A stretch of DNA of 64,000 bases from Alnus glutinosa (GCF_958979055.1 NC_084896.1:6390501-6454500); one strand, 5' to 3'; shown: positions 24,191-36,490, numbered from the stretch's first letter. A program made the numbers and translations. Notes: generated by a model from the sequence alone, not told the origin.

Positions 24191-25375
24191 CTGTGGCATG
24201 GAAAAAGTTTAAAGGAAAAAAGAAAAGAAAAAGAAGAATAAAAAGAATGAAAGGGAAGAAAGGATATGCCAATCAGATCAAACGGTTTCTCTTAAACCAA
24301 CAAAGCTTGCAGGAATTCAAGCTAGAGGTGAAGCGTTCCTACGCTATGATTGGCAACACACTTTATTGAGAAGTACATCATCATACTGGATCAAATTAGC
24401 CAATTCCCATTACATCTATATATCTATATTTTCACTAAAACTAGTTCCATAAAACCAAGCAAACTGCACAACAGTGCATATAGTGCCGTGCGCAGTAATC
24501 TGCTTTCATTGCCCAGTGCTAGCAGGCAAGAAGTGGCCTTGAATGCATGCCATGAAACCTAACATCAGGTACATAGAAAAGATGCAGCACTTAAATCATC
24601 AAACTCGACCCATCATTCTGGTTATAGCAGTTTACAATACTACCACTTATTTCTATCACCAATTGATGTATGTTTTGTATTCTTGAGGAATCAAATGTGA
24701 GAGAACCGTTCCGTAGCAATATTAAGTTAGAAGAACTCCATGAGTCCATTGGGGTTTTCTAGTGGCCATGAAGAGGTCTAATTGGTTCAAAATGATCCTT
24801 CAAATAAAAATGTGACCAATTTACAATGTTATTTAAAGGTAGAAGTTGACGGGTTTGTTCATCCCTAATGTGGTCCAAAAACTCCAGTACCCAACATGCT
24901 TTTCCTATCCTTAAAATGACAAAAATCTAATCTTAATCTTTGCGGTCGTCATGATTTCCATAGCTGTTGCAAGTATCAGGCATCAGTTTATAATTTGCAC
25001 TTGTCCTCTAAAGGCCGTGAATCTCCAAACGTTTGATAATAAAGTCGAATTCTTTGACGAAGTCTACTATCATCAAAAGCACACCAAACCTCATCCAATC
25101 GTCTACTCTACATGGTGTTCATAATTACGAGATTCTCTGTGTGGATTTTAGCTTAATATTCCGAGACAAAGCGAGAACAAGAAGAAAATGAACAGCATAT
25201 GAGAAATTGAGTAGATAAACAAAACAAAGAAGAGGAAATTGCGTACCTTTGAGAGATTAGATTAGGAGGACAGTGAATCTTCGAGAGTTTCTTCTTTTAG
25301 GGTTCCGATCTCTCATTTCAGAAACCTCTGTCTCCCAAAGCTGACGTACCCAATAACACATTTTTTCACGAACCG
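22366..25375 (-). repeat. Segmental duplication copy A (FRS3-like gene with flanks)
   Basis: 22372-22485 matches 30420-30520 (shared GCATATACCTAATYAATCAATATAAAA) and 24425-25375 matches 30725-31890 in the same orientation. Copy A keeps the coding exon between them. Confidence 0.85.
25247..25345 (-). promoter_or_regulatory. Probable untranslated first exon of the FRS3-like gene
   Basis: On the minus strand, sequence rich in CT and GGAACCCTAAAAG ends in AAAG|GTACGC, a good donor at 25247/25246. The same exon and donor are conserved in the duplicate at 31768-31855. The upper limit is approximate. Confidence 0.5.
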
Positions 25376-27187
25376 GGATTATCCGGTGCTGTTGTAAGTG
25401 ACAGTTTAAAGAGTACGTCGGGATTTATTTGAATCAAATATTTTTTTTATTATTATTTTTTTAATATAAATGGGTAAAAAAAATATATTAAGATTAATGA
25501 TTGAATTAATATATAAAAAATAAAATTAGTACCTAATTAGTGTTAAAAAAAAAGTTAAATAAAAGAAAATAAAATATACGGATTACTTGTTTCTTTTAAT
25601 ATATTTCAATTTTCAACTGAATCACCTTTTAAAATTGAACCCGACGTTTTTTAATCCCAAAAATAAATTTACGATTGAATCTCTGCTTAATTTCGTAGCA
25701 ATTTCTCTTTCAAAGTACAACATCAAAAAAATGAGGAAGAAGCTCGTCTTCAATTTTGTTATAAAGTATGATTTTGACAATATTCAGTTTTGCAGTTGCG
25801 GTAGAAACAAACATTTTCGGACAAATAATTATCATTTATTAGATCCATAAATTGTACTAAATATTTAATTTAGAGATGTGTTTTGTGTCATTCCCTTGCA
25901 TATCTCTTTTGTAAATTCGTCATTGAACATGTGATCCCGTAAATTTAATGGTGAATTTGCACATCTCTTGTACAGAAATGGATAAGAAATATGCAAGAAA
26001 ATGAAACCAAACATTTCTTTTTAATTTATGTGCCCCTACATAATTTTATTTTTGGCTATATTATGTTTGGGAGTATCAAAATGTTTAAACAAGCAAAATA
26101 AATAAAGATATATAGACTATGGAGTTTTCTTTGTCAGTTTTGATGATTGGCTAAATTCATTGATCTTGAGTTTTTTTTTTTGTTTCAAAAAACAGCAAAA
26201 CATGTTTCACAGGTGGAGTTAGGCGTTTGGTTACTTGTTTTTAAAACAAAAACAAGCAAAACAGAAACACTGAAAAACAAGAAAATAGGTTCAACCTGTT
26301 GTCAAAAACAGTTCTCTGCTTATTTTCAAAAATAATTTACAAACTTTTATCTCAATCTTTTTGAATCACCCTTGGATATAATAATTGGAAAGCTTATACT
26401 TGTTTTATAAAATAAACAGCCAAAAATGGAAATGTTTTGTAAAATCGTTTACCGTTGATCTTGCATCAAAGTGAACTGCAAGACTGAGTAATACTATATG
26501 GTAAACTGGTATACGACTATCATATAATTAAAATAATGTGAAAGTGAAAATCAATCATTAATCTTTTTTTTTTTTTAACGAGTTCTGATCCAATAGTTGA
26601 TTTTCATTATCATATTATCAGGTTGTATGATAATCGTATAACAGTCCACTAGATAGTATTATTTATGAAAAAATTGGTGACAAGTAAATTGTCTAATAAC
26701 AATTAAAGTGCGCTACTTAATTGAACCCTTTTCTACGTTAAACTTGATCCATCATTTTAGTTATGGCAATTAAATTTTTTACGCACCATCGCACAATAAA
26801 CATCCATAATTTTTGAAACCACAAACTCGCCTTTTTATACGTACCAAGACGTATAACATCATGAACCGTAACACTATTTCATTAAACATAAGTTCAATAA
26901 GATCTTAAACTTTGAGTCAATACATGCCACAATTTTTTCAATACATCACAAAAGCCCCAAGGTCTTAATCCTTAAAATAATTTGAGTGCGAAATTTAGAC
27001 CCTAACGCTCACAATCAACAATTGTGCAGGAATTATGAAGCAAATAATGATTATTAAACCAATAAAAACCATAAAAGCATTCACACATCAACACACCAAA
27101 ATTTTGTTGACCAAGTGAAAATTTTTTAAAGAACACATCAAAGGCAAAACTACTTATGGACAATCAAACCGAGGAAATGAACATTAA
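25376..27187. other. AT-rich spacer with a dispersed repeat (empty-site copy)
   Basis: 25570-25850 is the uninterrupted relative of 9880-9938 plus 10817-11000 and marks the insertion point of the 878-bp transposon. No gene recognised; open frames are AT-rich and low complexity. Confidence 0.5.
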
Positions 27188-27415
27188 GAGCATGTTTGAG
27201 ATTGCGTTAAAAAATCGAATTTTTAAAGCCAGAAAGAGCTTTTTAGAAAAAGCTTCATTTTTTTTTATTGTTTATCAAAAATGCGTTTTGGAATGTTAAG
27301 TAAAAAAATTCAAAGAAATACTTTTTGACTTTTTTTACTGAACAAACTAGTTTTTTGTTTGACAGTACTGAAAGATTTTTTTTTCAAGCTTCTTAATCCA
27401 ATCTCAAACAAGCTC
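27188..27415. mobile_element. MITE, 228 bp
   Basis: Ends GAGCATGTTTGAGATTGCGTTA and, inverted, GAGCTTGTTTGAGATTGGATTA are near-perfect terminal inverted repeats. Inside are AAAAATTCAAAG-like words and no coding capacity. Same general family type as 13107-13420 and 35253-35486. Confidence 0.75.
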
Positions 27416-28402
27416 AAGAAAAGATTCAAGTACAAGCAAAACACACTTACAACTGTTTGTAACGGTTTAGACAATCTGTACGCAAACAAGCACTCCAACT
27501 TGCCTCCTACCGCAAGCAACTCTAGCTTCTCATTGGCTAATATTCATTTTTGATCTCTTCATCGACCTACCGATAGACTTCAAACAGTTTGTTGACTAAC
27601 ATCCAACTATGGTTTGAGCACTCCCAAGAGATTTAGACTTATAAGCTCATGGTATCTCTTGGTACACAAAGAATTTCTAAGCTCGCAGTGCATGGAAGCA
27701 CTCAATATCAATAGTGAATAACACTACTTAGCTTTATGAGAATCGTGCATGCAAAGCCATTTCATGGACTTGTGAAAATCAGCATTGAAACCTATAGTCG
27801 GTTTAGGTTTTCTGTGGAGGCGTCCAAACATTTTTAAGGTTCCACACCTTTTATAACAGCATCTTGTCTAAACACCAGTGAAAGCCATAGCAGTCGAGAG
27901 TTTTTGGTTCTCAAATTCGTCAAGACAGTTGTAAACATCCCAACATACGAAACTATTTACTTCTCCATATCGTCCATACATGGCTATTCGGTAGCAAAAC
28001 CAATTACAGCATGAATATGATTAAAAGATTCTCCCCAAGACTCAATCTAATCCTAACCACACATATAGGTTAGATGAAATTCTTGAAAGCAGGTTTCCTG
28101 AAATCCATGAACAAACTTATAAAATGCACAGGGAACTGACAAGTTAATGAAATAACTTAAGAATTAAAACAAAAAACACAATCCAAATTTATGAGCATTT
28201 AATTACATTTGAACGAAATGAATTTCATTAGCAGTTAGACGTCATTACAACCAGAAATTAAGTACATCAAGAGTTAATAACATCCATCAAGTCATTAGTA
28301 ATCCATCAGTTAATCAACTATCTTCCCTAAAATTTCTCGCACTTTTTGTCACCAAGGACAAAGGGAAAGATCAACCAAAGTTAATGATAACCAAAATATC
28401 AA

Positions 28403-28438
<36 letters not shown>

Positions 28439-28451
28439 CTCAAAACAAAAG
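27416..28451. other. AT-rich spacer with (AT)15 microsatellite
   Basis: No recognisable gene. An (AT)n tract lies at 28406-28435 just downstream of the transposon-protein ORF. Confidence 0.5.
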
Positions 28452-29567
28452 TCAAGGAGCTTGTTCATCTTCTGGGATTACTCTATCCAGTATGCTCTTG
28501 ACATTGGCGTCAATCTGCTGCACCTCAATACTCTGCTCAGCTAGATTAGTCCGCATAGTACTAAGCTGTACCCCAACAGCCACCAACTGTTGTTCCATCT
28601 CAACTTGGCGCTTCTCCATCGCCATTTGGCGCTCATCCATAGCTATCACCCTCTTGTTAACACTGCCCATCATCTGAACCAAGGCAATGACCTGCTCCAT
28701 GAGTGCCTCCATGGAGACAGAGGATGAAGAAGAGGCACCAAGGTCACCATCAACTGCAGGTGCAGTAGCCTCATGGGCCATCTCACGAGCTGCTTGATGT
28801 AGTTGAGCTTCAGACTTTTGGACAGTAGCTTTTCCAAAGTATCCTTGAGGAACTTGTACAGGCTCAGAGTTGGGAATGGGCAACTCAAGATGTTTGAGCA
28901 GTTTGGTTATGAGGCCGGCATAGGGTAAGGAAGTGGATTTGTCACGATAGGCCTCAATCATTTGTGCTACAGCATGAGTACAAAGACAAATGGGGATCCC
29001 ATCAACTATCCCAAACATAAACCTCGCCCTCTCAAAACCAATCTCAGAATGGCGATTGATAGGCCACACATTTTGAAGCACAATGCGAGCAAGAAGTCGC
29101 ATGGCTGGAGAAAATCTACCCAAAGGTACAAATTTCTCATGCTCAAGCCAGAAAAGCCCAGTTTGAGGAGCAAACGTAGTCTGCATGGTAGTCTTGTTTG
29201 GATGGTTAGAAGAAGGAAAAGGATATCCATGGTTAGGCTCAAGTGGGATGCGAGTCCCTTTTGAAAATAGTTCAGCAGTGACATGGATTTTGGCGCCTAA
29301 CACCGTGGTTATAAAGGATGGAGGGGTTATACTTATCTTATCAATATTCGTGTAGAACTCACGAACAAGTTTAACATAGGCATTGACTGGTCAAAACAAG
29401 GACAACCAACCCCTATCTCGAAAAATATCCAAAATAAAAGAAAAGGCAGGGTCCTCGAGATCAGCTACCTTGACGCCCCGCTCAACTACAAGTGTCCTTT
29501 TCTTGAATTTTTCTTTCAACACTTTAACCATTTCCTTTCTAGATCTCTTTCTTGAAGATTCAGCCAT
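28452..29567 (-). pseudogene. 'Putative plant transposon protein' ORF with one premature TGA
   Basis: A 372-codon minus-strand frame starts at Met 29567 (MAESSRKRSRK) and ends at 28452. It is interrupted only by TGA at 29391-29393, where Trp is plausible (SLF-stop-PVNAYVKLVREFY). The text VKLVREFYTNI, the SITP motif and the WP-NRHSEIGF region fit the plant transposon protein domain common in Gypsy-like or orphan repeats. The C-terminal third is a Met/Gln/Glu-rich coiled coil (MDERQMAMEKRQVEMEQQL) after a Ser-rich linker. No LTRs, integrase or reverse transcriptase were found nearby. Function unknown. Confidence 0.65.
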
Positions 29568-30419
29568 TTCCTGAAAAACAAACAAACCAAGCAACCACAA
29601 GTCCAAGCAAACATGTTAATCACCTGATCAAAAGGTGATGCACAAACCATGACAGTGCATGTGTGCGGACTTGCTAAACACTACCAAGGTCAAGGCTACC
29701 TAAAAGTGTGAACAAACTCTCAAAATTTCTCACTCACCAAAACCCTAGATATGATTCATGCAAATGATATGATTAATGCATGAGAACACATGCATCATGT
29801 TAAAGGTCAATGATTACACTCAAAATGTCAAATTTTTAAAGTACAATGAGACTTAAAATTTCAATAACCTAAGTTAATGAAATTATGAGGAATTGATTGC
29901 AAAATCACGTCTTCTAAACTTGATAATGCACATGAATCATTAAAATGCATTATGGAGTGTCCTAGGATGCAATGCCAATCAATTGGAATCACAAAATCCA
30001 ACAAAACACCCATTAGGGCATTTTATTGAACTGGTGGTGCGCACAACTTGTGTGTGAGTGAACAAAACAAGATTCAAATATGAAAATCTTCCTAAAGACA
30101 TGATTCAAATGCACAACACAATCCACAACAAAATCCTAACTCAATACATGATAATTTAGATATAACATCCAAACCCTAAACTTGTGAAGTGGAATGCAAT
30201 TTTTTTTTTTATAAGTAATTGGTCGGGCGGGGGCGGAAGAGAAAGTGGAATGCAAAATTAAAAAACCAAACCAAGCAAAACTGAAATTCCACATACCTTG
30301 AATTCGAGATTTGAAGAAAACTTGATGAATTTGACGTTGAAAAACAAAGAAACCGGCCCAGACTTGACCGTGTGTGGAGAGCCCAAAGTGAGAAAAGTGC
30401 AAAAATAAGGCCGAGAGGC
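29568..30419. other. Spacer with no gene seen
   Basis: AT-rich, with a short T tract and TTGGTCGGGCGGGGGCGG at 30205-30238. Short overlapping minus-strand frames near 30136-30455 have no family resemblance. Confidence 0.45.
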
Positions 30420-31890
30420 ATTATCATTTGATTTCCTGAAATGCAATAATTGCATATACCTAATTAATCAATATAAAAGGTTTTTCAAAAAATGAAACCC
30501 AAAAGTTTCAGGATTTTCTATATACTTAAAAGGGGAAACTTCAAACCCCATGAAGTTGTCAGCAATTTGCAATTCACTTACCAATTTTTCAATTTCGTCA
30601 ATTGCAACCTATAAAGTTGAAAAGATTTTCAATGTACCCCATTCCGTCCAAAACTGCCGTCTCAAGTGACAGAAGTCCAACCACATGCGTGTCACGTGTG
30701 GTATTTATTTGAATCAATTTTTTTTTTTTTTTCATTAAAACTAGTTCCATAAAACAAAGCAAACTGCATGACAGTGCTGCTTTCATTGCCCAGTGCTAGT
30801 AGGCAAGAAGTGGCCTTGAATGCATACCATGAAACATAACATCAGGTATATAGAAAAGATGCAGCGCTTAAATTATCAAACTCAACCCATCGTTCTGGTT
30901 ATAGCAGTTTACAATACTTCCACTTATTTCTGTCACCAATTGATGTATATTTGTATTCTTAAGGAATCAAATGTGAGAACAGTTTGGTGGCAATATTAAG
31001 TTAGAAGAACTCCATGAGTCCATTAGGGTTTTTCGAATGGCCATGAAGAGGTCTCACTGGTTCAAAATGAACTTTCAAATAAAAATGTGACCAATTTACA
31101 ATGTTATTTAAAGGTTAAAGACGACGGGTTTGTTATCCTGTGGCGGGTTTGTTCTCCATCGATAATGTGGGCCAAAAACTCCAGTACCCAACATGCTTTT
31201 CCTATTCTTAAAATGACAAAATTCTAGTCTTAATCTTTGAAGTTGTTTTAATACACATAGCTGTTGCAACTTGCAAGTATCAGGCATCAATTTGGGTACC
31301 AGAGTGAGGATTAGTTTGAGAGTCGTTTTCAAGAAATGATTCTCAATCAGGATACAGATCAATCCCAATATTTACAACACAAACCTCATAGACTGTAAGA
31401 AACTGTTCCATCAGCAACTCAACATAGAAAAAGAAAGCAACTTTAAACTCACAAAGGTGGTACACGACGTGGAAGACACGTCCTGTGAAATTGCCAATAG
31501 CAAATCCCCTAAGTTTGATAACAAAGTCGAATTCTTTGACAAAGTCTACTATCACCAAAAGCACGCCAAACCTCATCCAATCTAATCTACACGTGTTCAT
31601 AAATACAAGATTCTCTCCCTCTCCCTCTCTCTCTCTCTCTGAGAGTGTGGGTTTTTAGCTTAATATTCCAAGACAAAGCGACAACAACAAGAAAATGACC
31701 AGCATATGAGAAGTAGAGTAGATAAACAAAACAGATAAGACGAAATTGGAAGATTGGGAAAACGTACCTTTCAGAGATTAGATAAGGATGACAGGAATCT
31801 TCGAGAGTTTCTTCTTTTAGGGTTCCGATCTCTCATTTCAGAAACCTTCGTCTCCCAAAGCTGACGTACCCAATAACACTTTTTTTCTTT
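30420..31890 (-). repeat. Segmental duplication copy B: FRS3-like flanks without the coding body
   Basis: Matches the 3' flank (30420-30520) and the 5' flank/leader exon (30725-31890) of copy A. The roughly 1.9 kb containing the MULE and SWIM domains is replaced by about 200 bp that carry a Mutator-like terminus. Copy B also has about 200 bp (31290-31500) that copy A lacks. It is a gene remnant that cannot encode the protein. Confidence 0.8.
30526..30715. mobile_element. Solo Mutator-like terminus at the copy B deletion junction
   Basis: GGGGAAACTTCAAACCCCATGAAGTTGTCAGCAATTTGCAATTC and the bases after it follow, with changes, the TIR of the Pack-MULE at 41176-43751. Only one end is present. 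Confidence 0.6.
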
Positions 31891-34769
31891 TTTTTTCAAA
31901 ATTTTATGAACCGGGATTATCCAGTGCTCTTTTTTTTTTTCTTTTTTTTTTCTTTTTTTTTTTCATTTTAAAGCGAAATGCTCCATAAACTTTCATATAA
32001 CGGCATAACGCCATCTTCTCTCCTATTCCGAAAAATAATAGAAAAATGGTAGATATTATAATTTTATTTAATATTTATTTAAAAAGAATAAAAATATTTT
32101 ATTTAGATTTTTACGTTAACACTGTTAAAAAATTTTAAAATAAAAATATAGTATCCAGTATTATTCAAAATAATAATAATAAAAAAGAAAAAAGAAAATT
32201 ACATAAAAAGTAAAAATAATGGATGAACAGTCCAAACAAGAGCCCAAAAACAACCTACTATCAAAACAAAAATCCTAAAAATTATTGGGAATGGATTAAA
32301 TAAATTATCCGGCCCATAAAGAGAACTAGGGCCACCAACAAGGGCGGTAACCAAAGGAAAAGTTTCGTCACCAAAACAACCAAAGAACCGACCGTGACGT
32401 AGCACATTGAAAGAGCATGCACGGAAGGGGGTTGAGTCTGAGCCGCCGAAGAAAAGCCACATCTCAAGAGTCCTGAGAAGGTGGTACTAGATTGGAGTAG
32501 CATGAAAGACACCAAAACAAAAGCTTCAACAAAGTCGGTGAATCTCCATAGCCCCAAAAAAAGAACACCAACAATGGATCAAATCCATAACAGGAGAAAC
32601 GGAGCACAACATTGCAGCACAACACAAAACAGGAAAGAAAAAAACAGAAAGTGTGACCTTGTCTTGTGAATTGTCTAATAACATTTAAAGTGCATTACAT
32701 AATTCAACCCTTTTATACATTAAACTTGATCCATCAACAGAAGTGTTGTTCATGACTTATAATTTTTCTCAAAAACACAGGTAAACAGGCTTTAAGTTGT
32801 GCTTATGATTTATTCCTTTTGTAATATTTGAGATTGTTTATTGTCCCTGCTCGTCGCAATCCAACGTCAAGGATAATAGCATATGGATAGAGATCTTCAA
32901 CAAAAAATTTGGACAACAAACGTGAGAGAATTTTTATAAAGCTCATTTGCTTGAGCAGGTCTCAAACCACCTGTCTATTTACTAGACAGATGGGCATCAT
33001 AAAAACTCTAACAATCCGGGAAAAAAAAATTGATGGGAATCGGAATCCGTGGCATATAAATGCATTGGGACTTTTCTAAAGCTCTTGACCTTACAAAAAC
33101 GTTTTCAAACTCTTTCTCTGCTCACTCCATGAATTTGTATCCTAATTTCTAATGTGTTGTGGTTACCATCAAGGAGATTCCACCAAAATCAACCTTGGAA
33201 GTCTGACATGGAATCAGATTCCAAATTAATATGTTGAATTGACTTTAACAAAGTAAAAGGTCTCCCTTATATTCTCCTGAAGGCTTAGAGTAGTTTTCTG
33301 AAGGTGCTTGTTGTGCAAGTATTGTTTTGGTCCCCATGCCCCTTCAGAATACAATGTCTCTCTTCAATCCTCCTCCAAAAATATGAGGGTCAAAAGAAAA
33401 AGGAAAGAAAATGAGGTAATTGAGCCTTGTAAGAGTACAAAATTAAATGATTAAATTTATCTATTTCTATGAGGTTAAGATTTTGAGACAATTGATGATT
33501 TAACATGGTATCAAAACTGAGGTCTTGAATTTGAATCCTGTCTCTATCCATTTCAAATAAATATTGGTTGGCAGTTCTTTCTGGGCGGTCATCGAAAACC
33601 ATTTAAAGACTTGTTTGTTGAACATATTGAAAGATGTAACTGTTTTCTTACTCGATTTGCAGAAGTTTTGGTAAATAATTAGAAAGTTGTATATTTGGGT
33701 TAGAAAAAATTCTTTTAACTCAATTGATATGTATGTTTAGAGCATGTAATTCTCACATACATCTTTCAAATACAATAATGAGATGTTAATTTAATAAATT
33801 GATTTGAGAAATTTTTCTCAACCCTATTTGAAAGGTGAAAATTTCCAATTTGGCAGCTTGGACTTAATTCAATGATGTTTAGAAATGATTATCATGGACC
33901 AATGCAACCATACCACGGTCACAAAATACTAATATGACGCTTACTAATACTAAATTTGGGGCAGCATATAAGTTTATAATTTTTTACATGATTCATGAAG
34001 TTGACACGAAATTGGCGGTTAAAGTTGATGACCCTGACCCGTTTAATTAAATGAGTCGGGTTATGGTTGAACTATATAGTCTTATACCCATGCCTTGATA
34101 CGATCCAAACTCGACACGCAATATAAGGGCTGATAATTTTTGACATGACCCGAGAATTCAATACAAACCCAATACAAAAGGGAGAACTTCACTTATAATC
34201 TTTAATCTTTCATCACTTTTACAATTAGGGTATCAATCTTTAAAAAATGTCAATTTAAGATATCCATATTTCAAAATATCCCTCATTTTTTTTAGAAAAA
34301 AGAAAAAGAAAAAAATTGAATGGATATAGGTGTTGATTAGAATTTAACGGAATTTGTAAAAATATCTATGCCTAAATTTTTGAATTTTTTTTAATAAATT
34401 TGTTTTTTAAAAATTCACATGTTAATAGTTCTGACCTATTCTAATTAAATGAGTAGAGTTAAAATTGACTTTTATAATTTTATATTTATATTTCAATACG
34501 ACACAAACCTAATACCCGAGCACGAATTATAACCCCTAATAGTTGGGACACGTAAAAGAGTAGCAATGGAAAACTTTTTCCCCATATGATCAGGTCCCTT
34601 TTGCTTTCTACCAAACATTCCAGATAATCCGAACTGCAACTTTTTCCAGCGTCGAATCTACGGGACTTTATTTACTTAAATGGCCGGTGGAACTATTCCC
34701 TGAAACTCCCAAATTTATTATAAGCTCTCGTTGAAAATGTTTCCCAAGTTTCAGACTCCTCATCAACCA
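31891..34769. other. Repeat-rich AT spacer, no gene supported
   Basis: Poly-T/CT tracts at 31880-31965. At 32190-32660 overlapping minus-strand frames (Phe/Gly/Val rich) look like a degraded retroelement 3' end but lack diagnostic motifs. At 33940-34545 words such as GACCCGTTTAATTAAATGAGTCGGGTTA recur and relate to 61180-61400, so an old dispersed repeat is likely. Confidence 0.4.
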
Positions 34770-35042
34770 TCTAAACCAAACTTTTATTTTTATTTTTATT
34801 TATTTTATTTTTTATAATGAGGAATTCCTCCAAAACAGGGCCATTTCGTTTATCCACTTCTGTGAAGTAAATTTTGGACCCATGTAAAGCGTTCATTCCA
34901 CACAGATCGGGTAATAATTCAGCTTTGCTAGCAGGTTGGCTCCAAAGAATTGTTTGCACTCAAAGAGATTCGAACCTTAGACCTTATGGGACTACTACAA
35001 CGACCAAGAATCTTACAACTTGAGCCAACCCCGGCCTTGGGG
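34770..35042 (-). mobile_element. tRNA-derived SINE, well-preserved promoter
   Basis: On the minus strand: box A TGGCTCAAGTTG (35027-35016) and a perfect box B core GGTTCGAATC (34976-34967), then TTTGAGTGCAAACAATTC and an AT-rich tail of AAATAAAATA type. RNA polymerase III internal promoter spacing is normal (about 39 bp between boxes). A relative lies at 19609-19915. No tRNA fold with anticodon arm is expected or seen. Confidence 0.75.
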
Positions 35043-35252
35043 TTCAACCAAAAAAATTTATCAGCTCTCATTGAAAAAGATTCTTCAAACCCAGTCGATT
35101 AAATTGATAAATATAAAAATTTCGCTCAACCCATTTTAAAAGAAAACTTAGGACATTAGATTAAGGGAAGATTGGTCCAGGAACATTAGAGTTTGAGTCA
35201 GTAACTTAAATATAAGAAATGTTAATGACATTAGCTAAGAGGCAGTAACTAA

Positions 35253-35486
35253 GGGTGTGTTTGGCATTATAATTTTATAAACAAAAAATACGATTTTAAA
35301 TTGAATCATAAAAAATGGATAGTTTGGTTGTGTTTTTAAAAAATTGCAATTTAAAAACACAAGGTAATAAGGTTTTTTTATTTTGAAAACGCATAATTTT
35401 AAAGGTTAAACTGCGATTTTAAAGACTAAACTCCATTTTTAAAAATCACGTTTTTATTTTTAAAAATCACATCCCCAAACAAACCC
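35253..35486. mobile_element. MITE, about 234 bp
   Basis: Left GGGTGTGTTTGGCATTATAATTTT and inverted right GGGTTTGTTTGGGGATGTGATTTT are imperfect terminal inverted repeats. Internal TGCGATTTTAAA words match the element at 13107-13420. It sits 270 bp upstream of the DC1 gene. Confidence 0.6.
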
Positions 35487-35758
35487 CAAAGCAATTACAT
35501 CCCACCACGGCATTAGATTCCTGCAAATGCTTTCTCGATTTCTTACTCAACCCTTTCTTAGCCTAATTATTGTATCAGAAGAACCAAGTTATTCTCATCT
35601 ATCTGTAAAACTTCAGCAAAGAATCTTCCAAAAGTAGAAAAATCCCTTCAAGCTATTCAAAAGCAAGCCAAATTGAAGTTGTAATCTTCATCAACGTCTC
35701 CATAAAAACAATCCCATTTTCAGATTTTCCTATTCCCACAGTAAAAAGAAGCAAAAAC

Positions 35759-36490
35759 ATGCAAATGAAGTTCGACAAAGAGATTTCTCACCCGATCCAT
35801 CCACAGCATAAGCTAAAGCTTGAACACACAGAGATCCCATTCAACTGTGATGGGTGCAAAGAAGCTGGCATTGGCTTCCAATACAAATGCCAGAAATGCG
35901 AGTTTCACTTACACAAGGCATGCGCAGTGGCAGCTCGCACCATTTACCATCCTTTCTACAAGAAATGCGAGTTCCAATTTTGCTATGATCCTCCTGGGGC
36001 GGCTAGGAGACAGTGCGACGCATGCAGGAGCGAAGTTCTGGGGTTTGTCTACCACTGCAAGCGATGTGATTTCGATCTCCATCCTTGCTGTGCGAATCTC
36101 CCGCAGGTTTTAGACGATGGGGAACGCAACCTTTACTTGTGTCTCAAGCTATCCAGTTCGTGTCATCACTGTGGGGGAAAGGGGCCTGGTTGGTCTTACA
36201 GGTCTCACTGCAAGACATATAATCTCCATGTTTCCTGTGTTAAGGAGTTGCTTGTGGAGAGCTGGCAGGCTATTTATCTGAATGTAGACAAAAACAAGGT
36301 CAGGGAGATGCAAACGAGGATCCCCAGCCTCAAGGGGACGCTTAGAAACAACCATGGGGAAAGATCAGGAGGAATGGTGATGAAGGGTTGTCAGATTGCT
36401 GGTGGAGCTGTTAGCGCCATTGTCTCCGCCATCCTGGGGGATCCTACGCCTATAATAGCTGCTGTGGTCGGGCGTTTGATATCCAACTAG
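35759..36490 (+). CDS. DC1 (cysteine/histidine-rich C1-like) domain protein, single exon
   Basis: A 243-aa intronless gene. DC1 repeats are plant-specific zinc-binding modules related to C1 domains; members are linked to stress and hormone signalling, though the function of this one is unknown. Repeat 1, about 10-55 (H-x-H-x-L, CDGCKEAGIGFQYKCQKCEFHLHKAC); repeat 2, about 63-113 (HPFYKKCEF, CDACRSEVLGFVYHCKRCDFDLHPCC); repeat 3, about 125-162, is partial (CHHCGGKGPGWSYRSHCKTYNLHVSC, with Thr and Asn where Cys-Asp is usual). The C-terminal 35 residues are hydrophobic and Gly/Ala/Ile-rich (GGAVSAIVSAILG), as in several relatives. The start codon follows a short leader and is the first Met in frame; a second Met is two codons on. 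Open and apparently intact. Confidence 0.92.
   Translation: MQMKFDKEISHPIHPQHKLKLEHTEIPFNCDGCKEAGIGFQYKCQKCEFHLHKACAVAARTIYHPFYKKCEFQFCYDPPGAARRQCDACRSEVLGFVYHCKRCDFDLHPCCANLPQVLDDGERNLYLCLKLSSSCHHCGGKGPGWSYRSHCKTYNLHVSCVKELLVESWQAIYLNVDKNKVREMQTRIPSLKGTLRNNHGERSGGMVMKGCQIAGGAVSAIVSAILGDPTPIIAAVVGRLISN

Noticed and set aside
24191-24272. Upstream extension of the FRS3-like frame (Phe/Leu-rich start at 24272)
   Set aside because: It is the translated pyrimidine tract and acceptor of an intron; homology starts at the acceptor near 24190.
32199-32557. Minus-strand ORFs of about 90 aa
   Set aside because: No conserved motif; probably retroelement remains.
34967-35016. Functional tRNA gene from box A/box B
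   Set aside because: No cloverleaf, anticodon arm or acceptor stem; the promoter boxes belong to a SINE.
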